In this document: piece after piece, positions 8,670 to 17,156 of the stretch
How the letters are laid out: the number at the start of each line of letters is the position of its first letter
Numbering within the stretch: the stretch's first letter is position 1
NCBI GenBank assembly: GCA_963812945.1
Contig: CAWEXD010000008.1
Span: 1,674,001 to 1,738,000 of the forward strand
Direction of reading: 5' to 3'
Origin: DASRDR01 sp963812945 [NCBI: uncultured Candidatus Rokubacteria bacterium]
GTDB taxonomy: Bacteria; Methylomirabilota; Methylomirabilia; Rokubacteriales
Length of the DNA: 64,000 bases
Program-made: the position numbers and the translations under genes
Notes under the pieces: generated by a model
What the model was told of the DNA's origin: nothing
Database searches by the model: none
Seen by the model: only the letters and a program-made list of their open reading frames with translations

Positions 8670-9428
8670 ATTGAGCCGGTGGATCTCCGCGGCGCGCCCC
8701 TCCACGTCCCACGCCTGCCTGGTCCGTCCCGTCTGCTTGAGGAGCGCGGCGTAGTCGAAGAGCGCCCTCGCGACCTCCGGCGCGTTCGCGCCGAGGCTCC
8801 GCTCCTGGATCGCGAGCGCTCGAAGGTAGAGCGGCTCGGCCTTCGCGAACTCCCCTTGGCGGTAGTAGACATGGCCCAGCGCGTGCAGGCTCCGCGCCAC
8901 CTCGGGATGCTCGGGTCCGAGCTCCCGGGTCAGGAGCGCGGGGCGAAGACAGACCGCCATGGCGTCGGTTTGGCCGGCCTCTGGGACGTCGACGTTCTTG
9001 ACCACTGTCGCCACCGCGCCGATCAGCATGGCGAGCGCTATGACCCCGCCGTAGATGGCCAGGCCGACGAGCGATTCCGAGGTCGTGGGACTCACGTAGT
9101 AGGAAGATCCGACCACGCGGGCCGTCTGCGCGTCCGACGCGCTCCGCTCGTTGGCCGAGGCTCGGGCCGACTCGTTGGACGCGACGAACAGCGCCGCTCC
9201 CTGGAGCGCGCCCAGCCCGACCGCGCGTCCCTCGATCTGCGCGTTCGCCTTCCGGCCGAAGCCCTCGCACTCCGGCGTGGCCTCCGCCACGGGCTCCGGA
9301 GAGCGGGTGCGCCCTCCCGAGGTCGCGCACGCCGGTAGCAGCAGCGCGACGACGAGGAAAGTCGCCACGGCCCTTCGCGGGCAAGCGTCCCGGACCGGGA
9401 TCCACGGACGAGACGGCTGACCGGCCAT
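8664..9428 (-). CDS. TPR-containing lipoprotein
   Basis: 254 residues from ATG 9428. A basic start and hydrophobic stretch end in the lipobox LLLPAC (Cys at about 33), so the protein is probably lipid-anchored. A second hydrophobic segment (LVGLAIYGGVIALAMLIGAVATVV) lies at ~120-145. The C-terminal ~100 residues contain two kinesin-light-chain-like TPR units (HPEVARSLHALGHVYYRQGEFAKAEPLYLRAL, described here in pieces: VARSLHALGHVYY and VARALFDYAALLKQ). These repeats bind protein partners. Neighbours on both sides belong to other transcription units, so no pathway can be named. Confidence 0.75.
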   Translation of the reverse strand: MAGQPSRPWIPVRDACPRRAVATFLVVALLLPACATSGGRTRSPEPVAEATPECEGFGRKANAQIEGRAVGLGALQGAALFVASNESARASANERSASDAQTARVVGSSYYVSPTTSESLVGLAIYGGVIALAMLIGAVATVVKNVDVPEAGQTDAMAVCLRPALLTRELGPEHPEVARSLHALGHVYYRQGEFAKAEPLYLRALAIQERSLGANAPEVARALFDYAALLKQTGRTRQAWDVEGRAAEIHRLNP

Positions 9429-9580
9429 GCGGATCATCGGAGCACGCGTCATGCCAGGACGAAGCTCCACGATTTCGAGAACTTGGCCCCTCGCCGGGGA
9501 CGTGGCGGCGCCGAACTGGGGGAGAACCCGTCAGCAAGCACCCATCGGCGAGGCGGAAACCCTTCGACCCCAGACCCACC

Positions 9581-10912
9581 TCAGCCGACCACGCCGAGAT
9601 ACACGTCCATCAGATTCGAACCGGTCGGTCCCGTCACGACCAGATCGCCCAGCGAGGCGAAGAAGGCGTTCGAGTCGTTCTCGGCGAGGGCCCGCTCCAC
9701 GTCGAGCCCCTTCACCCGCGCCCGCTCCAGTGTGGCTGGATCCACGACCGCGCCGGCCGCGTCCGTCGGTCCGTCCGACCCGTCCGTCCCGGCCGCGAGG
9801 ACGATGACGTCCCGCATCGCCGCCACCTCCGGGACGAGGGCCAGCGCGAACTCCTGGCACCGCCCCCCCACGCCGCGGCCCCGGATGGTCACGGTCGTCT
9901 CGCCACCCGCGATCAGGCACGCCGGACGGGCGACCGGCGAACCGGTGCGGGCGATCCCGTCGAGACGGGCCGCGAACTCGCGGGCCACGTCGCGCGCTTC
10001 CCCCTGAAGGCTGCGCGTCAGAAGGTGGGGGGCAAGCCCGAGCCGGCGCGCCTCCGCCACCGCGGCGTCGACGATGAGCGCGTTGTTGCCGATGACCACG
10101 TTCGTTACCCCCGCTAGCACTGGGTCGCCCGGCTTCGGAGTGTCCTCCGTCTCGCCACGCGCCCCGGCCTCGAGATGCGCCCGCACCGCCGCCGGCACTC
10201 GGGCACGGAGACCGAAGCGGTCCAGCACCGCCAGCGCGTCCTCGAAGGTGGTAGGGTCCGGCGCGGTGGGCCCCGACGCGATCACGTCGAGGGGATCGCC
10301 GATCACGTCGGAGAGCAGGAGGGCGACGACCGGGGCGGGGTGCGCCGCCCGCGCCAGCTGACCGCCCTTCAGGCGCGAGAGGTGCTTCCGGACCGCGTTC
10401 AGCTCGTTGATGGTGGCTCCCGACTCGATCAGGAGGCGCGTCACCGCCTGCTTCTCCACGAGGCTCACACCGGGGACGGGCGCCGGCGTGAGCGCCGACC
10501 CGCCACCGGAAACGAGGCAGAGGACCAGGTCGTCGGGCCCGGCGTCCCGGGCGAGCCGGAGGATCTCCGCGGCCGCGGCCTCACCCCGGGCGTCGGGGAT
10601 CGGATGCCCGGACTCGACCACACGGACCCCTCGGGGCGCCGGCTCAGGACGCTCCTTCACGGCCACCAGGCCCGTGACCGGAATGCCGTCGAGCGCCGCC
10701 TCTGCCGCCACGGCCATGGTCCCCGAGGCCTTGCCCGCGCCCACGACCACGACACGGCGCACGCGGGCCAGGTCGAGCGTGCGGTCGCCGGCGCGGAGGC
10801 GCGAGCCGTCTCGGCGGAGCGCCTCCCGGGTCAGGCGGCCGGCGTCGCCGGCGGCGATCGCCGCGTCCAGAACCTGCCGCGCCGCGCGCCGGAGCGCCGC
10901 CAGATCAGCCAA
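9581..10912 (-). CDS. Glycerate 2-kinase (MOFRL family)
   Basis: 443 residues. The N-terminal DUF4147 domain has VVVGAGKASGTMA, SGGGSAL, NAVRKHLSRLKGGQLA and LLLSDVIGD; the C-terminal MOFRL domain has AGGETTVTIRGRGVGGRCQEFAL and AAGTDGSDGPTDAAGA. These are hallmarks of the glycerate kinase that makes 2-phosphoglycerate from D-glycerate, as in the serine cycle and glyoxylate or hydroxypyruvate breakdown. The start is a TTG; no ATG or GTG with family similarity is available. It follows the aminotransferase gene with a 51-nt gap. A hydroxypyruvate isomerase-like gene at 27.1 kb could belong to the same pathway. Confidence 0.9.
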   Translation of the reverse strand: MADLAALRRAARQVLDAAIAAGDAGRLTREALRRDGSRLRAGDRTLDLARVRRVVVVGAGKASGTMAVAAEAALDGIPVTGLVAVKERPEPAPRGVRVVESGHPIPDARGEAAAAEILRLARDAGPDDLVLCLVSGGGSALTPAPVPGVSLVEKQAVTRLLIESGATINELNAVRKHLSRLKGGQLARAAHPAPVVALLLSDVIGDPLDVIASGPTAPDPTTFEDALAVLDRFGLRARVPAAVRAHLEAGARGETEDTPKPGDPVLAGVTNVVIGNNALIVDAAVAEARRLGLAPHLLTRSLQGEARDVAREFAARLDGIARTGSPVARPACLIAGGETTVTIRGRGVGGRCQEFALALVPEVAAMRDVIVLAAGTDGSDGPTDAAGAVVDPATLERARVKGLDVERALAENDSNAFFASLGDLVVTGPTGSNLMDVYLGVVG

Positions 10913-10963
10913 TGACGGAGCCGCGGGAGGGCCGACCTCGGGCGGGGCCGGGCAAGACGCGCG

Positions 10964-12133
10964 CTACCGGCCGGGCGGGAGGCGCTGGAGGCGCTGGCCC
11001 GCCTCGAGGAGCACGTCGTCGGTCTTGGGGAAGCAGAAGCGGATCTTCGTGCGCCCGAGCTCCGGGTGAGCGTAGAAGGACGACCCCGGCACCGTCGCCA
11101 CGCCCACTTCCTTGATCAGGTACATGGCGAACGCCGTGTCGTCCGGCAGGCCGTAGCGCTCGAGGAAGTGGGCGCACTCGGTGAGGATGTAGTAGGCGCC
11201 GCGGGGCTCGAAGGTCTTGAAGCCGGCCTTGTCGAGGAGGCCGCGGAGGAGGTCCCGGCGCGCCTGGTACATCTCGCGGAGCGTGTCGTAGTAGGGCATC
11301 GGCAGGTTGAGGGCGGTGACCGCCGCCTCCTGCAGCGGCGCCGGCGCCCCCACCGTGATGAAATCGTGGGCGCGCCGGATGCCGTCCGCGATCTGGGGCG
11401 AGCTGATCGTGTAGCCGATCCGCCAGCCGGTGACCGAGTAGGACTTCGAGACCCCCGAGATCGTCACCGTGCGGTCCCACATCCCGGGCAGGGTCGCGAT
11501 CGGGACGTGCTGGTAGCCGTCGTAGACCATGTGCTCGTAGATCTCGTCGGTGATCGCGAGGACGTCGTGGCGCTGGCAGAGCTCGGCGATGATCTCGAGC
11601 TCTCGGCGCGTGAAGACCTTGCCGGTCGGATTGTTCGGCGTGTTGAAGATGATCGCCCGCGTCCGCGGGGTGAACGCCCGCGCGAGCCGGTCGGGATCGA
11701 ACGAGAAGTCAGGGGGCTCTAGCGGCACGAAGACCGGCTTGGCGCCCGATATGATCGAGCCGGGACCGTAGTTCTCGTAGAACGGCTCGAAGATGACGAT
11801 CTCGTCCCCGGGATCGAGCACGGCCAGGAGGGTCGCCAGCATGGCCTCGGTCGAGCCGCAGCACACCGTGACCTGCCGCTCGGGATCGACGCGACGCCCG
11901 TAGAAGCGCTCGAACTTCGCCGCGATCGCCTCGCGGAGGTTCCGCGCCCCCCAGGTGATCGCGTACTGGTGGAAGTCCCCGTCCAGAGCCCGATGCGCCG
12001 CCTCGACCAGCTCGCGCGGCGGCGGGAAGTTCGGGAACCCCTGGGCGAGGTTGACGCCGCCGTACTGGGCGCTGACCCGGGTCATCTCCCGGATCACGGA
12101 CTCGGTGAAGCCCTGGACGCGCTTGGAGATCAT
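10964..12133 (-). CDS. PLP-dependent aminotransferase, class I/II
   Basis: 389 residues, fold type I. PLP-binding Lys230 is in SGVSKSYSVTGWRIGY, the NTPNNPTGKV loop is at 164-173 and ITDEIYEHMVYDG at 194-206; a C-terminal Arg in TKIRFCF would bind the substrate carboxylate. It resembles methionine/kynurenine/aspartate aminotransferases of subgroup I-gamma. The ATG overlaps the end of moeB by 4 nt, so it is translationally coupled to the thrC-sulfur carrier-moeB cluster. That suggests a role in methionine, homocysteine or threonine metabolism; the true substrate is not determinable. Confidence 0.88.
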   Translation of the reverse strand: MISKRVQGFTESVIREMTRVSAQYGGVNLAQGFPNFPPPRELVEAAHRALDGDFHQYAITWGARNLREAIAAKFERFYGRRVDPERQVTVCCGSTEAMLATLLAVLDPGDEIVIFEPFYENYGPGSIISGAKPVFVPLEPPDFSFDPDRLARAFTPRTRAIIFNTPNNPTGKVFTRRELEIIAELCQRHDVLAITDEIYEHMVYDGYQHVPIATLPGMWDRTVTISGVSKSYSVTGWRIGYTISSPQIADGIRRAHDFITVGAPAPLQEAAVTALNLPMPYYDTLREMYQARRDLLRGLLDKAGFKTFEPRGAYYILTECAHFLERYGLPDDTAFAMYLIKEVGVATVPGSSFYAHPELGRTKIRFCFPKTDDVLLEAGQRLQRLPPGR

Positions 12134-12918
12134 CCGTCTGCTCGCTCCTTGGAATGGAGGATACCGCAGGCCGGACACGCGGGGTCCGGCCGAACCGTGA
12201 TCGCGCGAAGCTCACCGGCCACGCCGTCGTAGAGGAGCAGCCGGCCCGCGGTGGCGGTGGCGAGCCCCAGGCAGAGCTTGAGGGCCTCGACGGCCTGGAG
12301 GCTCCCCACGACCCCGGCCACCGGGCCCATTATGCCGGCGGCCTCGCAGGTCGGCACGGCCCCCTCCGGAGGCTCCCGGCGGTAGACGCACCGGTAGCAG
12401 GCGCTCTCACCGGGCCGCACGACCAGGAGCTGCCCGTCCCAGCGGAGGATGCCCGCCACGACGAGCGGCCGACCGAGCGCCACGCAGGCGTCGTTGACGA
12501 CGAGCTTGGTCTCGATGTTGTCCGAGCCCTCCACCACGACGTCGTAGCCCGCGAGCACGTCCCGGGCGTTGCCCGCGTCGAGACGGAGGGCGTGGGGCAC
12601 CACGCGCACGTCTGGGTTGAGCTCCTCGAGCCGCCCCTGGGCGGACACCACCTTGGGCACGTCCAGCGCCTTGGTGCCGTGCAGGATCTGGCGCTGGAGG
12701 TTCGACAGGTCGACCCGGTCGGAGTCGACGAGGCCCAGCGTGCCGATGCCCGCCGCGGCCAGGTACAGGGCGGCGGGCGAGCCCAGCCCTCCGGCGCCGA
12801 TCACCACGACCCGCGCTCGACCGAGTCGCGCCTGTCCGTCCCCGCCCACCTCCGGCAGGATCATCTGCCGGCTGTAGCGGCGAAGCTCGGCCTCGGAGAA
12901 CGGGAAGCGGACGCTCAT
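12130..12918 (-). CDS. moeB: MoeB/ThiF-type adenylyltransferase
   Basis: 262 residues. The E1-like fold shows SRQMILPEVG, VVIGAGGLGSPAA (38-50) for ATP, DLSNLQRQI, and two Zn-binding pairs (CYRC near residue 170, CPAC near 250); the Cys of PTCEAAG sits in the active-site loop. It lacks the C-terminal rhodanese domain found in many MoeZ proteins. The enzyme adenylates the C-terminal glycine of a MoaD/ThiS-type protein. It starts 52 nt after such a carrier gene ends, so that carrier is the likely partner. A GGAT-containing Shine-Dalgarno precedes the ATG at 12918. Confidence 0.9.
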   Translation of the reverse strand: MSVRFPFSEAELRRYSRQMILPEVGGDGQARLGRARVVVIGAGGLGSPAALYLAAAGIGTLGLVDSDRVDLSNLQRQILHGTKALDVPKVVSAQGRLEELNPDVRVVPHALRLDAGNARDVLAGYDVVVEGSDNIETKLVVNDACVALGRPLVVAGILRWDGQLLVVRPGESACYRCVYRREPPEGAVPTCEAAGIMGPVAGVVGSLQAVEALKLCLGLATATAGRLLLYDGVAGELRAITVRPDPACPACGILHSKERADG

Positions 12919-12970
12919 GGCCCGCCCGATCCTTTGGCTGCTGGGCGCCGGCGGGGGCTGAGGGCCGCCG

Positions 12971-13249
12971 CTACCGGCCGCCGGCAATCGCCGGAACGAT
13001 GGAGACCTCGTCGCCGTCCTTGACGGGGCTCTCCCGGCCGTCGAGGAACCGGACATCTTCCTGGTTCAGGTAGATGTTGATGAACTTCCGGATGTCGCCC
13101 GTCTCGTCGCAGAGTCGCTCCCGCAGCCCCGGGAACTGCCGCTCGAGATCCTCGACGAGCTCTCCGATGTCCTTGCCATTCGCGTACACGTCCCCTGCCC
13201 CGCCGGTGAGCCGGCGGAGCGGCGTCGGAATGCGGACGAGCACTGGCAT
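12971..13249 (-). CDS. MoaD/ThiS-family sulfur carrier ending in Gly-Gly-Arg
   Basis: 92 residues, beta-grasp (ubiquitin-like) fold: IPTPLRRLTGG, ELVEDLERQFPGLRERL, then FINIYLNQEDVRFL and GDEVSIVPAI. Such proteins are adenylated on a C-terminal Gly-Gly by MoeB/ThiF and turned into thiocarboxylates that donate sulfur. Here the last residues are A-G-G-R, with an Arg after the Gly-Gly, so the end must be trimmed before activation, as in the HcyS and CysO systems that use a JAMM-type protease. No such protease gene is seen. Its place between thrC and moeB points to amino-acid biosynthesis rather than molybdopterin. Confidence 0.88.
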   Translation of the reverse strand: MPVLVRIPTPLRRLTGGAGDVYANGKDIGELVEDLERQFPGLRERLCDETGDIRKFINIYLNQEDVRFLDGRESPVKDGDEVSIVPAIAGGR

Positions 13250-13262
13250 CCCCGATCCCTCC

Positions 13263-14510
13263 CTAGCGCGTGGTGATCGCCTGGAGCTCCGGCAGCACGG
13301 CCTCGACCGCGGCGAGGCTCGGGCCAACGCGCATGGGCGTGGCCAGACGGGGCTCCAGGGCTTCGACTGTCTTGAGACCGCTTCCCGTGATGCAGACGAC
13401 GACCGACTCGTCGCGCCCGATGCGGCCCTCGGCGACGAGCTTCCGGGTGGCGGCCACGGTCACGCCCCCGGCCGTCTCCGCGAAGATGCCCTCCGTCCGG
13501 GCGAGGAGCTCCATCGCCTCGAGGATCTCCTCGTCCGTCGCGGCGGCCGCCCACCCCCCGGACTCCCGGACGGCCCGCGCGGCGTAGTGACCGTCCGCGG
13601 GATTCCCGATGGCGAGCGACTTCGCGACCGTCCGGGGACGCACGGGCACCAGCGTGTCGGACCCCTCCCGGATCATGGTCACGATGGGCGCGCAGCCGGT
13701 CGCCTGCGCCGCGTGCATTCGCGCCGGCACGGCGTCCAGGAGCCCGAGGTCCCGGAGCTCGCCGAACGCCTTCCAGATCTTCGTCAGGAGCGCGCCGCCG
13801 GCGCAGGGCACGACCACGTGGGCCGGGGTCCTCCAGCCGAGCTGCTCGGCGATCTCGTAGCCCACCGTCTTCGACCCTTCCGCGTAGTAGGGGCGGAGGT
13901 TCACGTTCACGAATCCCCACGGACGGCGGTCGGCGAGCTCGGAGCAGAGGCGGTTCACGTCGTCATAGGTCCCCTCCACGATGAACACCGTGGGGCCGTA
14001 GACGAGCGTGCCGAGCACCTTGCCCGACTCGAGGCCGGTCGGGATGAAGACGTAGGCCGGGAGGCCCGCCTCGGCGGCGTGGGCGGCGACCGAGTTGGCG
14101 AGGTTCCCCGTCGACGCGCACGCCACCGTGTCGAGCCCGAGCTCCCGCGCCTTGCTCACGGCCACCGACACCACGCGGTCCTTGAAGGACCACGTCGGGT
14201 GGCAGACCGCGTCGTTCTTGAGGTAGAGCTCGCGGAGCCCCAGGGCCTCCCCGAGATTCCGCGCGCGGACCAGCGGTGTCAGCCCCACGTGGCGGCCGAC
14301 GATCGGATCCCCGTCGAGCGGCAGGAGATCCCCGTAGCGCCAGATGCTGCGGGGCCCCGACTCGACGCGGGCCCTCGTCAGGACCGCGCGGATGGCCGGG
14401 TAGTCGTAGTCGATCTCGAGGGGGCCGAAGCAGTGCTCGCAGACGTGGACAGGGCCCTGCGGGACGCCGCGGCCACACTCGCGGCAGACGAGCCCTCGGA
14501 CGTACGTCAT
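13263..14510 (-). CDS. thrC: Threonine synthase (fold type II PLP enzyme)
   Basis: 415 residues from ATG 14510, which has GGAGGA upstream. A Cys4 zinc-ribbon-like N-terminus (Cys9, 12, 24, 27) is followed by the PLP domain with Lys in TWSFKDR, ASTGNLANSVAA, and a Gly-rich PLP-phosphate loop (CAGGALL). Threonine synthase converts O-phosphohomoserine to threonine. Relatives that accept the same intermediate but add sulfur from a protein thiocarboxylate are conceivable in this context, since a sulfur carrier gene starts 13 nt after it. First gene of a five-gene run reaching glycerate kinase. Confidence 0.9.
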   Translation of the reverse strand: MTYVRGLVCRECGRGVPQGPVHVCEHCFGPLEIDYDYPAIRAVLTRARVESGPRSIWRYGDLLPLDGDPIVGRHVGLTPLVRARNLGEALGLRELYLKNDAVCHPTWSFKDRVVSVAVSKARELGLDTVACASTGNLANSVAAHAAEAGLPAYVFIPTGLESGKVLGTLVYGPTVFIVEGTYDDVNRLCSELADRRPWGFVNVNLRPYYAEGSKTVGYEIAEQLGWRTPAHVVVPCAGGALLTKIWKAFGELRDLGLLDAVPARMHAAQATGCAPIVTMIREGSDTLVPVRPRTVAKSLAIGNPADGHYAARAVRESGGWAAAATDEEILEAMELLARTEGIFAETAGGVTVAATRKLVAEGRIGRDESVVVCITGSGLKTVEALEPRLATPMRVGPSLAAVEAVLPELQAITTR

Positions 14511-14576
14511 GAGCCGGGTCCTCCGGGGATTTGAGCCCCACTCAACGAGAAAACGGGTCCCGACGCGGACCAGAGA

Positions 14577-14605
14577 CATTTACCACGGGGCCCGGAAGGC
14601 GTCAA
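14577..14605 (-). promoter_or_regulatory. Possible promoter of the thrC operon
   Basis: TTGACG (14605-14600), 17 nt, TAAATG (14582-14577) on the minus strand. The -35 box is good, the -10 box poor. It would give a leader of about 60 nt with a Shine-Dalgarno before thrC. Confidence 0.35.
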
Positions 14606-15183
14606 CGAAACCCTCGCCCGTCGCTCTCGAGCAGGCTGAACCACCGGAAGCTCTCAAAGCGCCCCTTCGTGAAGAGGTAGTCTCGCCTCGTTCCCTCTTC
14701 CACGAAGCCGAGCTTCTGGAGGACCCTCACGGACGCGTCGTTGCCGGGCAGCACCCCGGCCTCGATCCGGTGGAGGCCCAGGACGGAGAACCCGTACCGG
14801 ATGACCGCCGCGGCCGCTTCGGGCGCGAGGCCCCGGCCCCACCAGCGACGCCCGATCTCGTAGCCCAGCTCGGCATGGCGATGCTCGAAGTCGAACCGGA
14901 GCAATCCCACCGTGCCGATCACCTCACCGCGCTCGACCAGCTCGATCGCCCAGCGAACCGTCTCGCGCGCGGTCTGGCGCTGCTCGAGCCGCTCGAGCAG
15001 CGCTTGCGCGTCCGCCAGCGTCGTCAGGGTCGACACGTTGTGGTACCGCGTGACCTCAGGGTCTCCCAGGACGGCCAACAGAGCGGCCGCATCGCCGGGA
15101 ACCGGCCCCCGGAGTCGGAGCCGCTCGGTTACCAGCTCGGGGATGCTCGTGGGCCACGCGGAATAGCCCGCACCGTCGCCCAT
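14602..15183 (-). CDS. GNAT acetyltransferase, RimJ/RimL type
   Basis: 193 residues. The order is typical of acetyl-CoA-dependent N-acetyltransferases of the RimJ/L branch: ELVTERLRLRGPVPGDAAAL at the N-terminus, IGTVGLLRFD, ELGYEIGRRWWGRGLAPEA (acetyl-CoA loop) and LPGNDASVRVLQKLGFVEEG near the end. The substrate (ribosomal protein N-terminus, antibiotic or small amine) cannot be predicted. The ATG at 15183 follows TAAGAT with a 6-nt gap, which suggests a leaderless transcript. Confidence 0.85.
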   Translation of the reverse strand: MGDGAGYSAWPTSIPELVTERLRLRGPVPGDAAALLAVLGDPEVTRYHNVSTLTTLADAQALLERLEQRQTARETVRWAIELVERGEVIGTVGLLRFDFEHRHAELGYEIGRRWWGRGLAPEAAAAVIRYGFSVLGLHRIEAGVLPGNDASVRVLQKLGFVEEGTRRDYLFTKGRFESFRWFSLLESDGRGFR

Positions 15184-15332
15184 GACGGCATCTTACGGCG
15201 GCCCGGGCCCCTCGAGGGGCTGGCGCGCTCGGGGTCGAGCCTCGGCCGGCGCCATGGTCCACCGCGCCTCTCGAGACACACCGAAGGGTTCGCCCGGCCC
15301 GCGTCGGGCGCGCGTCGCGACGAGACCCGCTC

Positions 15333-15596
15333 TCAGTCCAGGCGTTCTTTTCGCTCGATCGTGCAGAAGGTGCCGAACCCCGGCACGCCGACGCACACCC
15401 AGGCGCCAATCCCTCGTATCGGGGTCACCGTCACGTTCACCTCCAGCTTGATCGTCCGTCCGCTGACGAAGGTCTCGCCACTATCGGCAGCGGCAGCCAG
15501 GGCGGAGGCGATGATCGCCCGCCCGAAGGACTCGGCGGTGTGCGCGCCCGCGCTCAGCGTCTGGAGGTCTCGCTTGGTCACGTTTCCTTCGGCCAT
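15333..15596 (-). CDS. Small protein of unknown function
   Basis: 87 residues, preceded by AAAGGAG 7 nt before the ATG, which supports it as real. No signal peptide or membrane segment. The N-terminal half is an Ala-rich helix (SFGRAIIASALAAAADSG), the C-terminal half is beta-rich (TIKLEVNVTVTPIRG, AWVCVGVPGFGTFCTIE). I do not recognise the family. It lies between the GNAT gene and the end of the ABC transporter operon, in the same direction, with a 32-nt gap from the ATPase gene stop. Confidence 0.6.
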   Translation of the reverse strand: MAEGNVTKRDLQTLSAGAHTAESFGRAIIASALAAAADSGETFVSGRTIKLEVNVTVTPIRGIGAWVCVGVPGFGTFCTIERKERLD

Positions 15597-15628
15597 GGTC
15601 GGCTCCTTTCTGCGGTAGCCCCGGATGA

Positions 15629-16402
15629 TCAGTGGGCGACGCGCCCGATGAAGCTGCGCGTGCGCTCCTCGCGCGGCGCGCCCAGCACCTGCTCGGGCGG
15701 GCCCTCCTCGACGATCACTCCCCCGTCCATGAACACGACGTGGCTCGCCACCTCACGGGCGAAGCGCAGCTCGTGGGTGACGATGATCGCGGTGCGGCCG
15801 CCGAGCGCCAGGTCACGGATTACGCGCAGCACCTCACCGGTCAGCTCCGGGTCGAGCGCCGAGGTCGGCTCGTCGAACAGCATGATGCGCGGGTCCATGA
15901 TCAGCGCGCGCACGATCGCCACCCGCTGCTGCTGGCCCCCCGACAGCGTCGCCGGATAGGTTCCCGCCTTGTCGGCCAGGTTGACCTGGCGCAGCAGCGC
16001 CATCGCCTTGTCGACCGCCGCCTCGCGACTCCAGCCCAGCACGCCGATCGGCGCCTCGACGACGTTGCCCAGCACGGTCAGGTGCGGGAACAGGTTGAAG
16101 GACTGGAACACCATGCCGATGCCGGCGCGGTACTGCGCCACGCCGCGGGCGGACAGCCGCTGGCCGTCGCGCTCGATCCCGGCCGCGGTGATTGTCGCGT
16201 CCCCGACCCGGATCGCGCCGCTCTGGATGCGCTCGAGGTGGTTGATGCAGCGTACCAGCGTGCTCTTGCCCGAGCCGCTGGGCCCGATGAGCGCGGTGGT
16301 CGCGCGATCGGGCACGGTCAGGTCGATCCCGCGCAGAACCTCGAGTCGACCGAAGCGCTTGTCGACCTGCTCCAGCCGGATGACGGCGTCAGGCGACGGC
16401 AT
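15629..16402 (-). CDS. Polar amino-acid ABC transporter, ATP-binding subunit
   Basis: 257 residues of the GlnQ/HisP type. Walker A is GPSGSGKST, the Q-loop is in MVFQSFNLFPH, the signature is LSGGQQQRVAI, Walker B is IMLFDEPTSALDPEL and the switch His is in IIVTHELRFA. It drives uptake through the permease encoded just upstream; the ATG at 16402 overlaps the permease end by 14 nt. The LFPHLTVLGNV and LDPELTGEV features are those of amino-acid importers rather than exporters. Confidence 0.94.
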   Translation of the reverse strand: MPSPDAVIRLEQVDKRFGRLEVLRGIDLTVPDRATTALIGPSGSGKSTLVRCINHLERIQSGAIRVGDATITAAGIERDGQRLSARGVAQYRAGIGMVFQSFNLFPHLTVLGNVVEAPIGVLGWSREAAVDKAMALLRQVNLADKAGTYPATLSGGQQQRVAIVRALIMDPRIMLFDEPTSALDPELTGEVLRVIRDLALGGRTAIIVTHELRFAREVASHVVFMDGGVIVEEGPPEQVLGAPREERTRSFIGRVAH

Positions 16403-17084
16403 GCTGCCGCGTGTGGAAGTAGCTGGTCATCGGCAGCTTTCGCGACAGCCAGCGCACCAGCGTCGAGACCAGGAGGACGAGGACGAAGTAGACCAGCGCG
16501 ACCATGGTGTAGACCGGCATCGGCAGGAAGGTCGCGCTCACGATCAGTCCGGCCTGGTACATGATGTCGGGCACCGCGATGATCGACACGATGCTGGTCG
16601 ATTTGAAGCAGGTGACGAACTGGTTGAGGATGCCGGGCACCATGCGGATCAGGGCCTGGGGGATGACGATCCGCCGCATGAGGTGCCCGTAGGTCATGCC
16701 GAGGGACTGCGAGGCCTCGATCTGCCCCCGGTCGATGGACTCGATCCCGGCCCGGTACTCCTCGGCCAGGTAGCCGCTCGACTGCATCGCGAGCGCAATG
16801 GTCGAGCTGGTGAAGGCATCGAACTTCACGCCGATGATCTCCGGCCAGGCGTAGTGCACCCAGACCAGCTGGACCAGGATCGGGGTGTTGCGGCAGAACT
16901 CGACGAAGAGCAGCGCCGGCGCGCGCAGCACGCGGCTCTTCGCCAGCATGCCGAGGCAGGCGACCATGCCGAGCACCATCGCCAGGAGCATCCCGAGCAC
17001 GGCCAGCACGATGGTCACCCGGATGCCGCTGACCAGCACGTCGCGGTACTCGACCAGCAGGTTCCAGAGGCGGATGAACGACAC
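16389..17084 (-). CDS. Polar amino-acid ABC transporter, permease (HisM family)
   Basis: 231 residues with about five membrane segments starting at GIRVTIVLAVLGMLLAMVLG. The inner-membrane coupling motif is ESIDRGQIEASQSLGMTYGHLMRRIVIPQA, the EAA loop of His/Glu/Gln transporters (described from its pieces GQIEASQSLGM and RRIVIPQA). Only one permease gene is present, so it should form a homodimer. It lies between the binding-protein gene and the ATPase gene. Confidence 0.93.
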   Translation of the reverse strand: MSFIRLWNLLVEYRDVLVSGIRVTIVLAVLGMLLAMVLGMVACLGMLAKSRVLRAPALLFVEFCRNTPILVQLVWVHYAWPEIIGVKFDAFTSSTIALAMQSSGYLAEEYRAGIESIDRGQIEASQSLGMTYGHLMRRIVIPQALIRMVPGILNQFVTCFKSTSIVSIIAVPDIMYQAGLIVSATFLPMPVYTMVALVYFVLVLLVSTLVRWLSRKLPMTSYFHTRQHAVA

Positions 17085-17115
17085 GGGCGGGTGGGTGGCG
17101 CGGGCCGTCCCCGCC

Positions 17116-17140
17116 GGGCCGGCGCGCGCGGCGCCGGCCC
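17116..17140 (-). promoter_or_regulatory. Stable hairpin between binding-protein and permease genes
   Basis: A perfect 10-bp stem (GGGCCGGCGC / GCGCCGGCCC) with a 5-nt loop lies 17 nt after the substrate-binding-protein stop and before the permease. Hairpins at this place in ABC operons often protect the upstream mRNA and raise binding-protein levels above those of the membrane parts. That role is inferred. Confidence 0.6.
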
Positions 17141-17156
17141 GTTGGGCGCGGACGGG

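Noticed and set aside
14511-14601. A stretch resembling tRNA T-arm sequence (GGGGATTTGAGCCCC)
   Set aside because: No acceptor stem or anticodon arm can be drawn around it; it is a short hairpin in the thrC leader.
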